Part shown: in pieces, positions 17,059 through 26,721 of the stretch
Layout: every line of letters starts with the position of its first letter
How positions within the stretch are numbered: position 1 is the first letter of the stretch
Assembly (NCBI RefSeq): GCF_023205095.1
Contig: NZ_CP046242.1
Coordinates: forward strand, 1 to 64,000
Source: Bizionia sp. M204
GTDB taxonomy: Bacteria > Bacteroidota > Bacteroidia > Flavobacteriales > Flavobacteriaceae
Reading direction: 5' to 3'
Length of the DNA stretch: 64,000 bases
Made by a program: the position numbers and the translations under genes
The notes under the pieces: model-generated
Database searches by the model: none
Seen by the model: only the letters and a program-made list of their open reading frames with translations
Told to the model about the DNA's origin: nothing

Positions 17059-19560
17059 ATGAGATTTAACTTACTACTTTTTATTTTTGCCCTTGCTACT
17101 TTTGTTGGTTACGCCCAAACAAAAGTTAGTGGCTACGTGTTTGATGAAAACAATGAACCCGTTGCTTATGCTAACATAATTTTTAAAGGTTCTTTTGAAG
17201 GCACCATAACTGATGAAAATGGTCGTTTTTATATGGAATCTGATAAAACGTGGCCAACGTTAATTGTCTCCTTCGTAGGTTATAAAACCATAGAGTTGCC
17301 ATTAGACAAGAAAGTGAATTACGACTTACGTTTTACTATTGAAGAAGAAGCAGCTGCGCTTAATGAAGTGTTTATTGTAACAGGAAAACAATCTAAAAAA
17401 GCAGAAGAAAATCCAGCAATTGCAATTCTGCAAAAAATTTGGGAACGCAAACGTCAAAATGGCTTGAGTCAGTTTAAGCAGTATGAATACGATAGGTATG
17501 AAAAAGTAGAATTCGATTTAAATACCATTGATAGCGCACTGATAAAGAGTAACCTTTTTAAAGGTATGGAGTTTATTTTTGAGCAAGTAGATACATCTAA
17601 AGTTACAGGAAAAACATATTTGCCAATATTTTTAAATGAAGAGGTGGCCAAAGTTTATGGCGATAATTTATTAAACAAGGAGAAAGTAGAATTAAAAGGA
17701 AACAAAAATTCAGGCTTTAGTAATAATCAAAGCATTATTGCTTTTATCAAGGACTTATATTCGGAATACGATGTGTATGATAACTATCTAAAGTTTTTTG
17801 ATAAAAGTTTCGTGAGCCCAATTTCCAGAACAGGTGTCAATACCTATAATTATGTATTATCTGATAGTGCTTATCGGGACAATAAATGGTGTTATAACAT
17901 TATTTACTATCCAAGACGTAAAAACGAACTAACTTTTAAAGGTGACTTCTGGGTGAATGATTCCACATTTGCTATTAAGGAAATTAATATGCAAGCCTCT
18001 AAAAGTGCCAATATAAATTGGGTAAAAGAAATTTATATTGAACAAGAATTTGACGTGCTAAATGACTCTGTTTTTCTTATAAAACGCGATTATTTCATGT
18101 CCGATTTCACGTTTAATAAAAAAGAAAAGTCGCGAGGTGTTTATGGTAAACGAACCACGTTATACGATAATTACGAGTTTAATAAATCCAAAGACGAAAA
18201 GTTTTATAAGGAAGAGGTATTCGATTACAATTTAGATGCCTATAATCGGGAAGATGATTTTTGGGACGAAAACCGAATGGAAGCTTTAAATAATGATGAA
18301 AAGGGTATTTACCAAATGTTAGATACTTTAAAAACCGTAAAAAAGTTTAAGCGGTTGTATAATGCAGGAAGTATTTTGGCGTCTGGGTATATTGAGTTTG
18401 ACGATTTAAACCTTGATTATGGCCCTATTTTTTCTACTGTAGGTTATAATGATGTAGAAGGTGTGCGTTTACGAGCAGGTGCAAGAACGTATTTTGGACC
18501 TAATGATTTGTGGCGCTTACAAGGATTTTTGGCTTATGGTTTTAAAGATGATAAAATGAAATATGGTTTTTCGGCCAAGTATTTATTAAACAAGCGAAAC
18601 CGGTTAATTGTATCTGCAGGTCATAGGCGCGATATTGAACAAATTGGGGCAAGTTTAACCACATCAACCGATGTTTTAGGGCGAAGTCTAGCTTCCAATG
18701 CGGTTTTCAGTACAGCCACCAATGATAAATTAACCAATATTAATCTAACGGCGTTAGCTATAGAACTGGAGCCCATTAAAAACGTATTGTTTCGCGTGGG
18801 AGGTGATTATAGAACACTGTCATCCGCTTCGCCAACATTTAGTTTAGATTATGTAGATCCGGAATCCACTACTGGTGTTTCATCAGAAATAAAGCAATTT
18901 GAAAGTACCTTTGCAGTATCTTATTTTCCAGGCAGAAAAATGGTAGGTTACGGTGTAGAACGTCGTAATGGAAATGATACCTATGCATCTATATTTGCAC
19001 AATATTCTTTAGGTGATAAAAATATTTTTGGTAGCGATTTTAATTATACCAAGTTACAGCTTTCTTATATTCAGCCATGGCAATTAGGTGGTTTAGGCCG
19101 CCTGTATTCTACCATTGAAGTAGGTAAAACATTTGGAACGGTTCCATTGGGGTTATTAAGTGTGGTGCCTGGTAACCAGTCGTATTTCTCTATATACAAA
19201 TCGTTTTCGCAATTAAATTATTATGAGTTTGTAACAGATACCTATGCCTCTTTGCATTTAGAACATAATTTTAATGGACGATTGTTTTCAAGAATTCCAT
19301 TTTTAAGAAAGTTAAATTGGCGAGAAATTGTTGGTTTTCGCGGTGTTTGGGGAGATATATCAGCAGATAATATAGCTTTAAGCGCACCGTCTAATATTCC
19401 ATTGGTAGCACCAACAGACGAAATTTATTATGAATACAGCCTTGGTATTGGTAATATTTTTAAAGTATTTAGAATAGACTTTAATTTCCGTGGAAATTAT
19501 CATGACGTCCCTGATGCCCGAAATTTTGGCGTAACCGGAAGTTTTGGCTTTAATTTCTAA
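17059..19560 (+). CDS. DUF5686 outer-membrane protein with carboxypeptidase-like regulatory domain
   Basis: An 833-residue envelope protein. A signal peptide (about residues 1-19, ending YAQ) precedes a CarboxypepD_reg-like beta-sandwich (about 22-105, with VSGYVFDENNEPVAYANII and GTITDENGRFYMES), then the long DUF5686 region, which ends in alternating strands typical of an outer-membrane barrel and a terminal aromatic residue (GSFGFNF). The order is the usual one for this Bacteroidota family. The function is not established; by architecture it is a barrel with a periplasmic plug-like domain rather than a full TonB receptor, since no plug domain is seen. Confidence 0.87.
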   Translation: MRFNLLLFIFALATFVGYAQTKVSGYVFDENNEPVAYANIIFKGSFEGTITDENGRFYMESDKTWPTLIVSFVGYKTIELPLDKKVNYDLRFTIEEEAAALNEVFIVTGKQSKKAEENPAIAILQKIWERKRQNGLSQFKQYEYDRYEKVEFDLNTIDSALIKSNLFKGMEFIFEQVDTSKVTGKTYLPIFLNEEVAKVYGDNLLNKEKVELKGNKNSGFSNNQSIIAFIKDLYSEYDVYDNYLKFFDKSFVSPISRTGVNTYNYVLSDSAYRDNKWCYNIIYYPRRKNELTFKGDFWVNDSTFAIKEINMQASKSANINWVKEIYIEQEFDVLNDSVFLIKRDYFMSDFTFNKKEKSRGVYGKRTTLYDNYEFNKSKDEKFYKEEVFDYNLDAYNREDDFWDENRMEALNNDEKGIYQMLDTLKTVKKFKRLYNAGSILASGYIEFDDLNLDYGPIFSTVGYNDVEGVRLRAGARTYFGPNDLWRLQGFLAYGFKDDKMKYGFSAKYLLNKRNRLIVSAGHRRDIEQIGASLTTSTDVLGRSLASNAVFSTATNDKLTNINLTALAIELEPIKNVLFRVGGDYRTLSSASPTFSLDYVDPESTTGVSSEIKQFESTFAVSYFPGRKMVGYGVERRNGNDTYASIFAQYSLGDKNIFGSDFNYTKLQLSYIQPWQLGGLGRLYSTIEVGKTFGTVPLGLLSVVPGNQSYFSIYKSFSQLNYYEFVTDTYASLHLEHNFNGRLFSRIPFLRKLNWREIVGFRGVWGDISADNIALSAPSNIPLVAPTDEIYYEYSLGIGNIFKVFRIDFNFRGNYHDVPDARNFGVTGSFGFNF

Positions 19561-19594
19561 AATTCAGACAACCTATTTTTGAAATAATTATATA

Positions 19595-19630
19595 AAAATA
19601 GCCTCTAACTTCTAGAGGCTATTTTTTTTT
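19595..19630. terminator. Strong intrinsic terminator
   Basis: 13-bp perfect stem, AAAATAGCCTCTA with TAGAGGCTATTTT, 5-nt loop, then nine T. An A run on the left makes it potentially active in both directions. Confidence 0.9.
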
Positions 19631-19762
19631 AAATAAAAGATTTAATTCATTTACTTACTTTTAAAATTATCAGATTGTGATTTGGATTCCTTTTTAGGAA
19701 ACGAGGTGTTTAACATATTAGTATCGGCAAATTCGAAATTATAGGATCTAAATTAATTTTAG
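19631..19762. other. Intergenic stretch, possible gene remnant
   Basis: This part of the 327-nt gap before ppa has no recognisable gene. On the minus strand a frame ending at 19651 encodes an ordinary-looking protein tail (MLNTSFPKKESKSQSDNFKS) but is closed upstream by a stop after about 33 codons. The bidirectional terminator at 19595-19630 would suit a lost convergent gene. It could equally be chance. Confidence 0.25.
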
Positions 19763-19793
19763 TTGCCCAAACCCAAAGACTTATGTATCTTTG
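19763..19793 (+). promoter_or_regulatory. Strong Bacteroidota promoter for ppa
   Basis: TTG at 19763-19765 and a perfect TATCTTTG at 19786-19793, spacer 20 nt, followed by GCAGCCCG. The predicted leader before ppa is about 90 nt. Confidence 0.75.
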
Positions 19794-19887
19794 CAGCCCG
19801 TAAAAATGAGGCTTCTGAATATGAACCTTCTTCAATTTTAATAGGAATAAAAAAACAAGCCTGAATAAAAGGTTAAAATAATATATA

Positions 19888-20415
19888 ATGACAAAAAACG
19901 AAAAATTAACTTTTGATGTATTAATCGAAATACCGAAAGGAAGTAGAAACAAATATGAATATGATTTCGATTTAAAAAAAATACGTTTTGACCGTATGCT
20001 TTTTTCATCCATGATGTATCCAGCAGATTATGGGTTTATACCAGAAACATTAGCATTAGATGGTGATCCATTAGATGTTTTAGTGTTAGGTGGTGAACCA
20101 ACATTTCCTATGTGTGTGGTAGAGGTAAAACCAATTGGTGTTTTCCATATGGCAGACGAGAAAGGTCCAGATGAAAAAGTAATTTGTGTACCAGTTTCAG
20201 ATCCGATTTGGAATATTTTAAATGATTTGTCAGATATGAATCCACACCAAATAAAAGAAATTGAACACTTTTTTCAAGTTTATAAAGATTTAGAAAAGAA
20301 AAAAGTTGACGTAGGAGGCTGGGGAAATGCAGGTGAAGCCTATGATATTTTAAACAAATGTTTAGATCGTTACGAGAATAGTGAGCATAAAGCAAATGGT
20401 AATTTTACCATATAG
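19888..20415 (+). CDS. ppa: Soluble inorganic pyrophosphatase
   Basis: It hydrolyses pyrophosphate to drive biosynthetic reactions. It is a family I enzyme with the signature DGDPLDVLVLG and the surrounding metal ligands (YPADYGFIPET before it), plus the IEIPKGSRNKYEYD substrate strand near the start. At 175 residues it has standard length. It has its own strong promoter and a terminator, and lies next to the membrane pyrophosphatase hppA, so two PPi-consuming enzymes are neighbours but separate transcription units. Confidence 0.95.
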   Translation: MTKNEKLTFDVLIEIPKGSRNKYEYDFDLKKIRFDRMLFSSMMYPADYGFIPETLALDGDPLDVLVLGGEPTFPMCVVEVKPIGVFHMADEKGPDEKVICVPVSDPIWNILNDLSDMNPHQIKEIEHFFQVYKDLEKKKVDVGGWGNAGEAYDILNKCLDRYENSEHKANGNFTI

Positions 20416-20440
20416 TTGTAAGAAACACAGTAATATAAAG

Positions 20441-20470
20441 CCCTTCTATTATTAAATAGAAGGGTTTTTT
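20441..20470 (+). terminator. Intrinsic terminator after ppa
   Basis: CCCTTCTATT pairs with AATAGAAGGG (10 bp, 4-nt loop), followed by six T. Confidence 0.9.
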
Positions 20471-20488
20471 AGTTTTAATGTATTTCAC

Positions 20489-20496
20489 TACTTTAG
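20489..20496 (+). promoter_or_regulatory. Possible -7 box for hppA
   Basis: TACTTTAG, one mismatch from TAnnTTTG, 35 nt before the ATG and downstream of the ppa terminator. The same variant box precedes the aromatic leader at 44716-44723. No TTG at the expected distance. Confidence 0.35.
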
Positions 20497-20531
20497 CGAG
20501 CTAATTAACAAATTAAAAAAATTATTAATAT

Positions 20532-22973
20532 ATGGAATCAATGATGATTTATATGCCAATTGCCATGGCACTTTTAGGATTAATTTATATGGTCGTAAAG
20601 AAATCTTGGGTTATGAAACAAGATGCTGGCGACGGAAAAATGAAAGAAATTTCAGATCATATTTATGAAGGAGCTTTGGCTTTTTTAAATGCCGAGTATA
20701 GATTACTTGCCATATTTGTACTTGTAGTAAGTATTGCACTTGCAGCTGTGTCATTTATTGTTCCAACAACACATTGGTTAATTGTAGTTGCATTTATTTT
20801 TGGAGCTGTCTTTTCGGCATTTGCAGGAAATATAGGTATGAAAATAGCAACAAAAACGAATGTAAGAACGACACAAGCGGCTAAATCTAGTTTGCCTAAT
20901 GCACTAAAAGTATCTTTTGGTGGTGGAACTGTAATGGGATTAGGAGTAGCTGGATTGGCAGTTTTAGGTTTAACTATATTTTTCATAGGGTTCTTCCATT
21001 TCTTTATGGGAGGTGTATGGACAAATACCATGGATATGACTATTGTTCTTGAAACATTGGCTGGTTTTTCTTTAGGTGCTGAATCTATTGCTTTATTTGC
21101 CCGTGTTGGTGGTGGTATTTATACCAAAGCTGCCGATGTTGGAGCCGATTTAGTTGGTAAAGTAGAAGCAGGAATTCCTGAAGATGACCCTCGTAACCCT
21201 GCAACTATTGCAGATAACGTTGGTGATAATGTTGGTGATGTTGCTGGTATGGGAGCCGATTTATTTGGTTCGTATGTAGCTACAGTATTAGCTGCTATGG
21301 TTTTAGGAAACTATGTAATTAAAGATATGGGTGGAAATATTGCTGATGCCTTTGGCGGTATTGGACCAATCTTATTACCTATGGCAATTGCTGGTGCGGG
21401 AATTATTATTTCTGTTATTGGTACTATGTTGGTGAAAATTAAAAGTAACGAGGCTAAAGAAGCTCAAGTTATGGGCGCTTTAAATGTGGGTAACTGGACC
21501 TCTATTGGTTTAGTAGCCTTATCTTGTTTTGGTTTAGTAACGTGGATGTTACCGGAAACCATGCAAATGAATTTCTTTGGTGAAGGTTTACAAGAAATAT
21601 CTTCCATGCGCGTATTCTACGCTACTCTAGTAGGATTAGTTGTTGGCGCTGTTATTTCTTCGGTAACTGAATATTATACAGGTTTAGGTAAAAAACCTAT
21701 TTTAAATATTGTGCAACAGTCAAGTACAGGTGCTGGAACCAATATTATTGCTGGTTTAGCTACTGGTATGATTTCTACATTCCCTTCTGTATTGTTGTTT
21801 GCTGGAGCCATTTGGGCGTCTTATGCATTTGCCGGTTTTTATGGTGTGGCTTTAGCAGCTTCAGCTATGATGGCAACTACAGCAATGCAATTGGCTATTG
21901 ATGCCTTTGGACCTATTGCGGACAACGCAGGTGGTATAGCTGAAATGAGTGAACAGGAACCTATAGTAAGAGAACGTACTGATATCTTGGACGCTGTTGG
22001 AAATACAACTGCGGCTACAGGAAAAGGTTTTGCTATTGCTTCTGCAGCATTAACATCTTTAGCTTTATTTGCTGCCTATGTAACCTTTACTGGTATTGAT
22101 GGTATTAATATTTTTAAAGCGCCCGTTCTAGCCATGTTATTTGTAGGTGGAATGGTGCCTGTCGTATTCTCTGCTTTAGCTATGAATGCGGTAGGAAAAG
22201 CAGCTATGGAAATGGTAGAAGAAGTACGTCGTCAGTTTAGAGAGATTCCAGGAATTATGGAAGGTACTGGGAAACCAGAATATGATAAATGTGTGGCAAT
22301 ATCTACTGAAGCGTCTTTAAGAGAAATGATGTTGCCAGGTTTATTAACTATTGGTTTTCCGTTAGTAATTGCATTTGTTCCTATGATTTTTGGAATGAAT
22401 AACATGGCAATTGCTGAAATGTTAGGTGGTTATATGGCTGGTGTTACTGTTTCAGGTGTGCTTTGGGCTATATTCCAAAACAATGCGGGTGGCGCTTGGG
22501 ATAATGCTAAAAAATCCTTTGAAGCTGGTGTATTAATTAATGGCGAAATGACCTATAAAGGTTCGGAAGCTCATAAAGCTGCTGTAACTGGTGACACTGT
22601 TGGAGATCCATTTAAAGATACTTCTGGTCCATCTATGAATATTTTAATTAAGCTAACCTGTTTAATTGGTTTGGTAATTGCACCAATTTTAGGTGGTCAT
22701 TCTGCTGAAACTGGTTTGGCTATTACTGAAACTACAGAAGCTGTAGAAGGACTTACGGCAAAAAAAGTATATGTTGATTTTGTAATTAAATCAGACGATT
22801 TTGCAAAAGCTGTCGTTAGCGTTACAAATGTAAATGGTAATAACATTAATATGGAAGAATTAGTAATCTCTGGGACAAAAGCAGAAGTTGATGCTAAAAT
22901 TTCCAAGCTAAAAGAAGAGTCTACGCAATTCAAAATGGATGTAACAGATGATAGACCAATACAGGTTAAATAA
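20532..22973 (+). CDS. hppA: Membrane-bound ion-translocating pyrophosphatase
   Basis: It couples pyrophosphate hydrolysis to H+ and/or Na+ pumping across the inner membrane. The 813-residue protein has about sixteen hydrophobic segments and the full catalytic region [20 protein letters not shown] and [18 protein letters not shown] (residues 202-248). The [11 protein letters not shown] motif (490-500) has Ala where K+-independent enzymes have Lys, so this belongs to the K+-requiring class. The last ~90 residues, after GGHSAETG, form a soluble alpha-beta extension beyond the usual end of the family. Start is the ATG at 20532. The ion pumped cannot be decided by eye. Confidence 0.94.
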   Translation: MESMMIYMPIAMALLGLIYMVVKKSWVMKQDAGDGKMKEISDHIYEGALAFLNAEYRLLAIFVLVVSIALAAVSFIVPTTHWLIVVAFIFGAVFSAFAGNIGMKIATKTNVRTTQAAKSSLPNALKVSFGGGTVMGLGVAGLAVLGLTIFFIGFFHFFMGGVWTNTMDMTIVLETLAGFSLGAESIALFARVGGGIYTKAADVGADLVGKVEAGIPEDDPRNPATIADNVGDNVGDVAGMGADLFGSYVATVLAAMVLGNYVIKDMGGNIADAFGGIGPILLPMAIAGAGIIISVIGTMLVKIKSNEAKEAQVMGALNVGNWTSIGLVALSCFGLVTWMLPETMQMNFFGEGLQEISSMRVFYATLVGLVVGAVISSVTEYYTGLGKKPILNIVQQSSTGAGTNIIAGLATGMISTFPSVLLFAGAIWASYAFAGFYGVALAASAMMATTAMQLAIDAFGPIADNAGGIAEMSEQEPIVRERTDILDAVGNTTAATGKGFAIASAALTSLALFAAYVTFTGIDGINIFKAPVLAMLFVGGMVPVVFSALAMNAVGKAAMEMVEEVRRQFREIPGIMEGTGKPEYDKCVAISTEASLREMMLPGLLTIGFPLVIAFVPMIFGMNNMAIAEMLGGYMAGVTVSGVLWAIFQNNAGGAWDNAKKSFEAGVLINGEMTYKGSEAHKAAVTGDTVGDPFKDTSGPSMNILIKLTCLIGLVIAPILGGHSAETGLAITETTEAVEGLTAKKVYVDFVIKSDDFAKAVVSVTNVNGNNINMEELVISGTKAEVDAKISKLKEESTQFKMDVTDDRPIQVK

Positions 22974-22997
22974 ATGTTATAGTACTATAATATTACA

Positions 22998-23025
22998 AAA
23001 CCACGCTAATCAGCGTGGTTTTTTT
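22998..23025 (+). terminator. Intrinsic terminator after hppA
   Basis: AAACCACGCT pairs with AGCGTGGTTT (10 bp, 4-nt loop AATC), followed by a T run. Confidence 0.9.
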
Positions 23026-23053
23026 ATCAATCAAATCTTTTATATTTTTAAAC

Positions 23054-24052
23054 ATGTTTAAAAAAGATCCGTTTCAAATTATTACGTTTCAAAGTTATGG
23101 AAGTGACACGCATTTTTATCTGCGCGGTAGAGCTCTTGAAGACGAATCTATAAACCTAGAAGATAAAGGTTGGTTTAAACTTTTAGTAAACACCTATAAA
23201 CGGTTTGAAAGTGATGAAATTAAAAATGTTGACATAAATTTAAAGTTGCCCAACGGGACAATTTTAAAAACTAAAACGGACAATAAGGGGTATTTTAAAT
23301 GCGAAAAACAACTAGAAGGTTTAGGTGCCTTAGCTAATAATGAAGGTTGGTTACCGATAGTTGCATCTTTTAGTGATGTAAATTTGAAGCGAAACATAAC
23401 CAATAATAATATATTTCCAGCTGAAATTTTAATTCCATGTGAAGAATCAGAATTCGGCGTCATTAGTGATATAGATGATACTATTTTGCATACTGGTGTG
23501 GTTTCACTTTTTAAATGGCGCGTCATATTTAATACGGCCTTTAAAGGTGCCTTTAGTCGGATTCCTTTTGAAGGAGCAGCCAAATTCTACCATAAATTGC
23601 ATCGGGGCAAATCAGGGCAAAACGCAAACCCTTTATTTTATGTTAGTCACAGTCCTTGGAACCTTTATCGGTATTTAAAGTATTTTCTAAAAACGAATGA
23701 TTTTCCAAAAGGACCCATTTTATTGCGTAGTGTTAATGGGGTTTTTCACAAGAAAAGTCAAGATGAAAAGCCGCAGAAGCAGAATGAAATTATGCATATT
23801 CTAGAGGCTTATCCGAATTTGAATTTCATTCTAATTGGTGATTGTAGTGAATATGATGCGGATATTTATATGGAAGTATCAGAAAGCTACCCGAACCGTA
23901 TTTTGGCTATTTACCTACGAATCGTTAATCATAAAAAGAAAATGTTACGTATCAAAGCCTTGTTTGAAAACTATAAAACAACACCTGCGTTATTAGTTGA
24001 AAGTAGCGATCAAGCTATTATTCATGCAAGAGAACGTGGCTTTATAAAATAA
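23054..24052 (+). CDS. App1-like phosphatase (DUF2183, phosphatidate phosphatase family)
   Basis: The C-terminal half has the HAD-type signature ISDIDDTILHTGVV (DxDxT) and downstream motifs FYVSHSPWNLYRYLKYFL, then FPKGPILLR and FILIGDCSEYDADIY, as in the yeast App1 catalytic domain, whose members dephosphorylate phosphatidate. The N-terminal ~130 residues are a beta-rich domain. The ATG at 23054 (MFKKDPFQ) is chosen; the frame stays open upstream to a TTG at 23015, inside the terminator. It ends 3 nt from the convergent deoxynucleoside kinase gene. Family membership is good; the lipid substrate in this bacterium is inferred only. Confidence 0.82.
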   Translation: MFKKDPFQIITFQSYGSDTHFYLRGRALEDESINLEDKGWFKLLVNTYKRFESDEIKNVDINLKLPNGTILKTKTDNKGYFKCEKQLEGLGALANNEGWLPIVASFSDVNLKRNITNNNIFPAEILIPCEESEFGVISDIDDTILHTGVVSLFKWRVIFNTAFKGAFSRIPFEGAAKFYHKLHRGKSGQNANPLFYVSHSPWNLYRYLKYFLKTNDFPKGPILLRSVNGVFHKKSQDEKPQKQNEIMHILEAYPNLNFILIGDCSEYDADIYMEVSESYPNRILAIYLRIVNHKKKMLRIKALFENYKTTPALLVESSDQAIIHARERGFIK

Positions 24053-24055
24053 ACC

Positions 24056-24670
24056 CTAAAAAAGGCCGTGAATTTGTGCTTCAATTTTATTGATAATAGT
24101 CCCTAAATCTTCTGGTTTTGCCACAAAATCCATATTATCTACATCTATTATTAATAAGTTGCCCTTATCATAACCATGAATCCAAGCTTCATAGCGTTCA
24201 TTTAAGCGACTTAAATAATCAATACTAATCGTGTTTTCATAATCGCGACCACGTTTGTGAATTTGACTCACTAAATTCGGGATAGAGCTACGTAAGTAAA
24301 TCAATAAATCGGGACCTTGAACAAAGGATTCCATTAAATCAAATAACGAGCGGTAATTTTCAAAATCTCTATTTGTCATTAACCCCATGGCATGTAAGTT
24401 GGGAGCAAAAATATGCGCATCTTCATAAATGGTACGGTCTTGAATAATATCCTTACCACTTTCTCTAATCTGATTTACTTGACGAAAACGGCTATTTAAG
24501 AAATAGACTTGTAGGTTGAAACTCCAACGTTCCATTTGGTTGTAAAAATCGTCTAAATATGGATTGTCTACAACATCTTCAAGTTGCGGTTCCCATTTAT
24601 AATGTTTGGCTAATAATTTGGTAAGTGTAGTTTTTCCTGCACCAATATTTCCGGCTACTGCAACATGCAT
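24056..24670 (-). CDS. Deoxynucleoside kinase
   Basis: It phosphorylates deoxynucleosides for salvage. The P-loop GNIGAGKTT is at residues 7-15, followed by EDVVDNPYLDDFY, the IIQDRTIYED motif (DR pair contacting substrate), and the LID arginines in IHKRGRDYE. At 204 residues it matches the bacterial dAdo/dGuo kinase-like family. Upstream in the same direction, 5 nt away, lies the secreted protein gene at 24676, so they form a small operon. Substrate preference is not determinable here. Confidence 0.9.
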   Translation of the reverse strand: MHVAVAGNIGAGKTTLTKLLAKHYKWEPQLEDVVDNPYLDDFYNQMERWSFNLQVYFLNSRFRQVNQIRESGKDIIQDRTIYEDAHIFAPNLHAMGLMTNRDFENYRSLFDLMESFVQGPDLLIYLRSSIPNLVSQIHKRGRDYENTISIDYLSRLNERYEAWIHGYDKGNLLIIDVDNMDFVAKPEDLGTIINKIEAQIHGLF

Positions 24671-24675
24671 ACGTT

Positions 24676-25452
24676 TTAATTTTTAAGTTGGAATTCATGA
24701 AGAATTTTCGAATCGTAAATATACATCGTTTCACCCGTTACTAAAAACTGATTTATTAACAAATTTGGTAAAGCAATTGGTGTAATTTCTTGTGTTTTAT
24801 CATTTAAAAAATAAAGGTTATTTCCCTTCTGAAGAATAATATCATCATTCCGTTCTGTGAGCTTGGTATAACCGGTATTTTTAATTTTAAAAAGTAAACT
24901 ACCAAAATAACTGTATTTATAAATGTAATTCTCCGTTAACAACCACGCGTAATTGTAATTACTTGTAAAAGACAATGCATTAGAAACAACAGGGATAGTA
25001 GTGGCTCTCACGGATTTTGCTTTGTAATCATACAACTCCAATTGCTGGTTATCTTGATTGAAAATCCATATGGTATTGTCATTTCCTAAAGACACAAAAC
25101 TAGCATTTTTGTATGGTTGAACTGTATTAAAATCTATCCTTAAAATTTCTGACAATCGATTATCTAAAATAATTACAGTATTGAAATCTTTGTAAAAGGC
25201 AATTAATTTTAGCGGGTTAAAAACATCAACAGAGGTTAATCTTCCTAATTGAACATTGCTATAATTAATGGTTTTGTCAGCAGTTTTTTTATAGAAAACA
25301 TTATTGATCTCATAATATTTAGTGCCAAAATTATCAACACCTATTATGGTTTCAACCTCTATGGGGAATTTAGACTTCCTAAACGTAGAGATACTATCTT
25401 GTGCAAACACAGATAGGGACAAAAAACTAATTATAAAGGTGAGTAGTTTCAT
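24676..25452 (-). CDS. Secreted protein of unknown function, beta-propeller-like
   Basis: Signal peptide MKLLTFIISFLSLSVFAQ, then about 240 residues with repeating short strands of the type VNF-LIAFYKDFNTVIILD, NTIWIFNQDNQQLELYD and NYAWLLTENYIYKYS, spaced about 45 residues apart as in beta-propeller blades. Predicted periplasmic or outer-membrane associated. The ATG at 25452 is chosen because it starts the signal sequence; the frame is open six codons further. I do not recognise a named family. It is co-transcribed with the deoxynucleoside kinase without an obvious functional link. Confidence 0.72.
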   Translation of the reverse strand: MKLLTFIISFLSLSVFAQDSISTFRKSKFPIEVETIIGVDNFGTKYYEINNVFYKKTADKTINYSNVQLGRLTSVDVFNPLKLIAFYKDFNTVIILDNRLSEILRIDFNTVQPYKNASFVSLGNDNTIWIFNQDNQQLELYDYKAKSVRATTIPVVSNALSFTSNYNYAWLLTENYIYKYSYFGSLLFKIKNTGYTKLTERNDDIILQKGNNLYFLNDKTQEITPIALPNLLINQFLVTGETMYIYDSKILHEFQLKN

Positions 25453-25621
25453 GAAGCATGAAAAGTACAAAATTCAAACCAAACTATATATTTTAGTTCG
25501 GGATTAGCTGGAATTTCTTTTTAAGAAAACTTTAACAATTTAAGGCTTTACGTTTTAACCTTATTTAAGTCTAACTAGTATCAATTAAGATTATTTATAA
25601 AAATCATATAAAATATTCCAA

Positions 25622-26542
25622 ATGAATCAATTCTACAAATTACTTGCAATTTTGTGCCTAACCTTATCAATATCTACTTACAATTACGCGCAACAGGACT
25701 TTCAGGGTCAGGCTTATTACCAAACTAAAACCACTATGGATTTAGATAATTGGGGTGGGCGCCAAATGAGCGAACAACAAAAAAAGCAAATCATGGAACG
25801 TATGAAAACCATGCTTGAAAAAACCTATGTGTTGACATTTTCTCAAACAGAATCTACCTATAAAGAAGAAGAAAAGTTAGAAGCGCCAGGAAGTGGAAGA
25901 GGTTTTGGAATGATGAGTAGTTTTACAGGTGGTTCTCAATACAAAAACATTAAAGACAAGCAAATGATTCAGGAACAAGAATTTTTTGGAAAACAGTTCT
26001 TAATTGTAGACGAAATAACAGAATTGGATTGGGAATTAAGCGGTGAAACCCGGCAAATAGGTCAGTACATGTGCTTTAAAGCAACGGCTGTAAAAAAAGT
26101 TGATGAATTTGATTGGACTAGTATGAGAAGAAGGTCCAGAGATGATGATAAAAAAGAAGACAAAGAAAAAAGTCAGGACTCTGTTAAAACCGAAACGGAT
26201 TCTACAGCTACGGATTCTACCAGTAAAGACTTCATGGCAGATATAGAAGTGCCAAAAGAAATTACGGTTACGGCTTGGTACACACCTCAAATACCAGTAA
26301 GTAATGGACCTGGTGAATATGGCGGTCTGCCAGGGCTTATTTTAGAAATTAATGCAGATAGAACGACTATGTTATGCTCTAAAATTGTTTTAAACCCTTC
26401 AGAAAAAGAGACTATTAAAAAACCAACAAAAGGAAAAGAAGTGACGCGTAAGGAGTACAATGCCATTATGAAACAAAAAATGGAAGAAATGCGTGAAATG
26501 TATGGTGGTAGAGGCGGCCGAGGCGGCGGTCGTGGACGTTAA
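25622..26542 (+). CDS. GLPGLI family protein
   Basis: A secreted Bacteroidota protein of a family named for its motif, present here as GEYGGLPGLILEI near residue 235. A signal peptide (residues 1-23, ending NYAQ) is followed by a beta-rich body with an inserted acidic Ser/Thr/Asp-rich segment (about 165-205), and the protein ends in an unusual Gly/Arg-rich tail (YGGRGGRGGGRGR). It directly precedes a TonB-receptor-like barrel, the commonest context of this family, suggesting that both work together at the outer membrane. No molecular function is established for the family as far as I know. Confidence 0.87.
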   Translation: MNQFYKLLAILCLTLSISTYNYAQQDFQGQAYYQTKTTMDLDNWGGRQMSEQQKKQIMERMKTMLEKTYVLTFSQTESTYKEEEKLEAPGSGRGFGMMSSFTGGSQYKNIKDKQMIQEQEFFGKQFLIVDEITELDWELSGETRQIGQYMCFKATAVKKVDEFDWTSMRRRSRDDDKKEDKEKSQDSVKTETDSTATDSTSKDFMADIEVPKEITVTAWYTPQIPVSNGPGEYGGLPGLILEINADRTTMLCSKIVLNPSEKETIKKPTKGKEVTRKEYNAIMKQKMEEMREMYGGRGGRGGGRGR

Positions 26543-26583
26543 TTACAAATTATAGTCTGCCATTTTAATTGATTTTTTCTTTA

Positions 26584-26721
26584 TTGAAAATTATCAATTC
26601 ACATTTATATTACAATTTCAAGGCCCCAATTACAACAGGTGCCCTCGTGCTGTTGTTAGGCTTAATAGCATCCCTAAACAATCAAGAAAAAAAATCAATA
26701 AACCAATCACCAAATAAATGA
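26584..26721 (+). CDS. Candidate small membrane protein (45 aa), TTG start, uncertain
   Basis: A frame opening at TTG 26584 encodes 45 residues with a hydrophobic stretch (ITTGALVLLLGLIASL) and a polar tail, and its TGA overlaps the next ATG as ATGA, an arrangement typical of translational coupling. Against it: no ATG, GC-richer codons (CCC, CTC, GTG, CTG) than its neighbours, and no recognised family. If not a gene, this 175-nt gap holds nothing I can name. Confidence 0.2.
   Translation: MKIINSHLYYNFKAPITTGALVLLLGLIASLNNQEKKSINQSPNK

Noticed and set aside
20663..21031. 122-residue minus-strand frame opposite hppA
   Set aside because: Antisense shadow; the plus strand has complete pyrophosphatase motifs.
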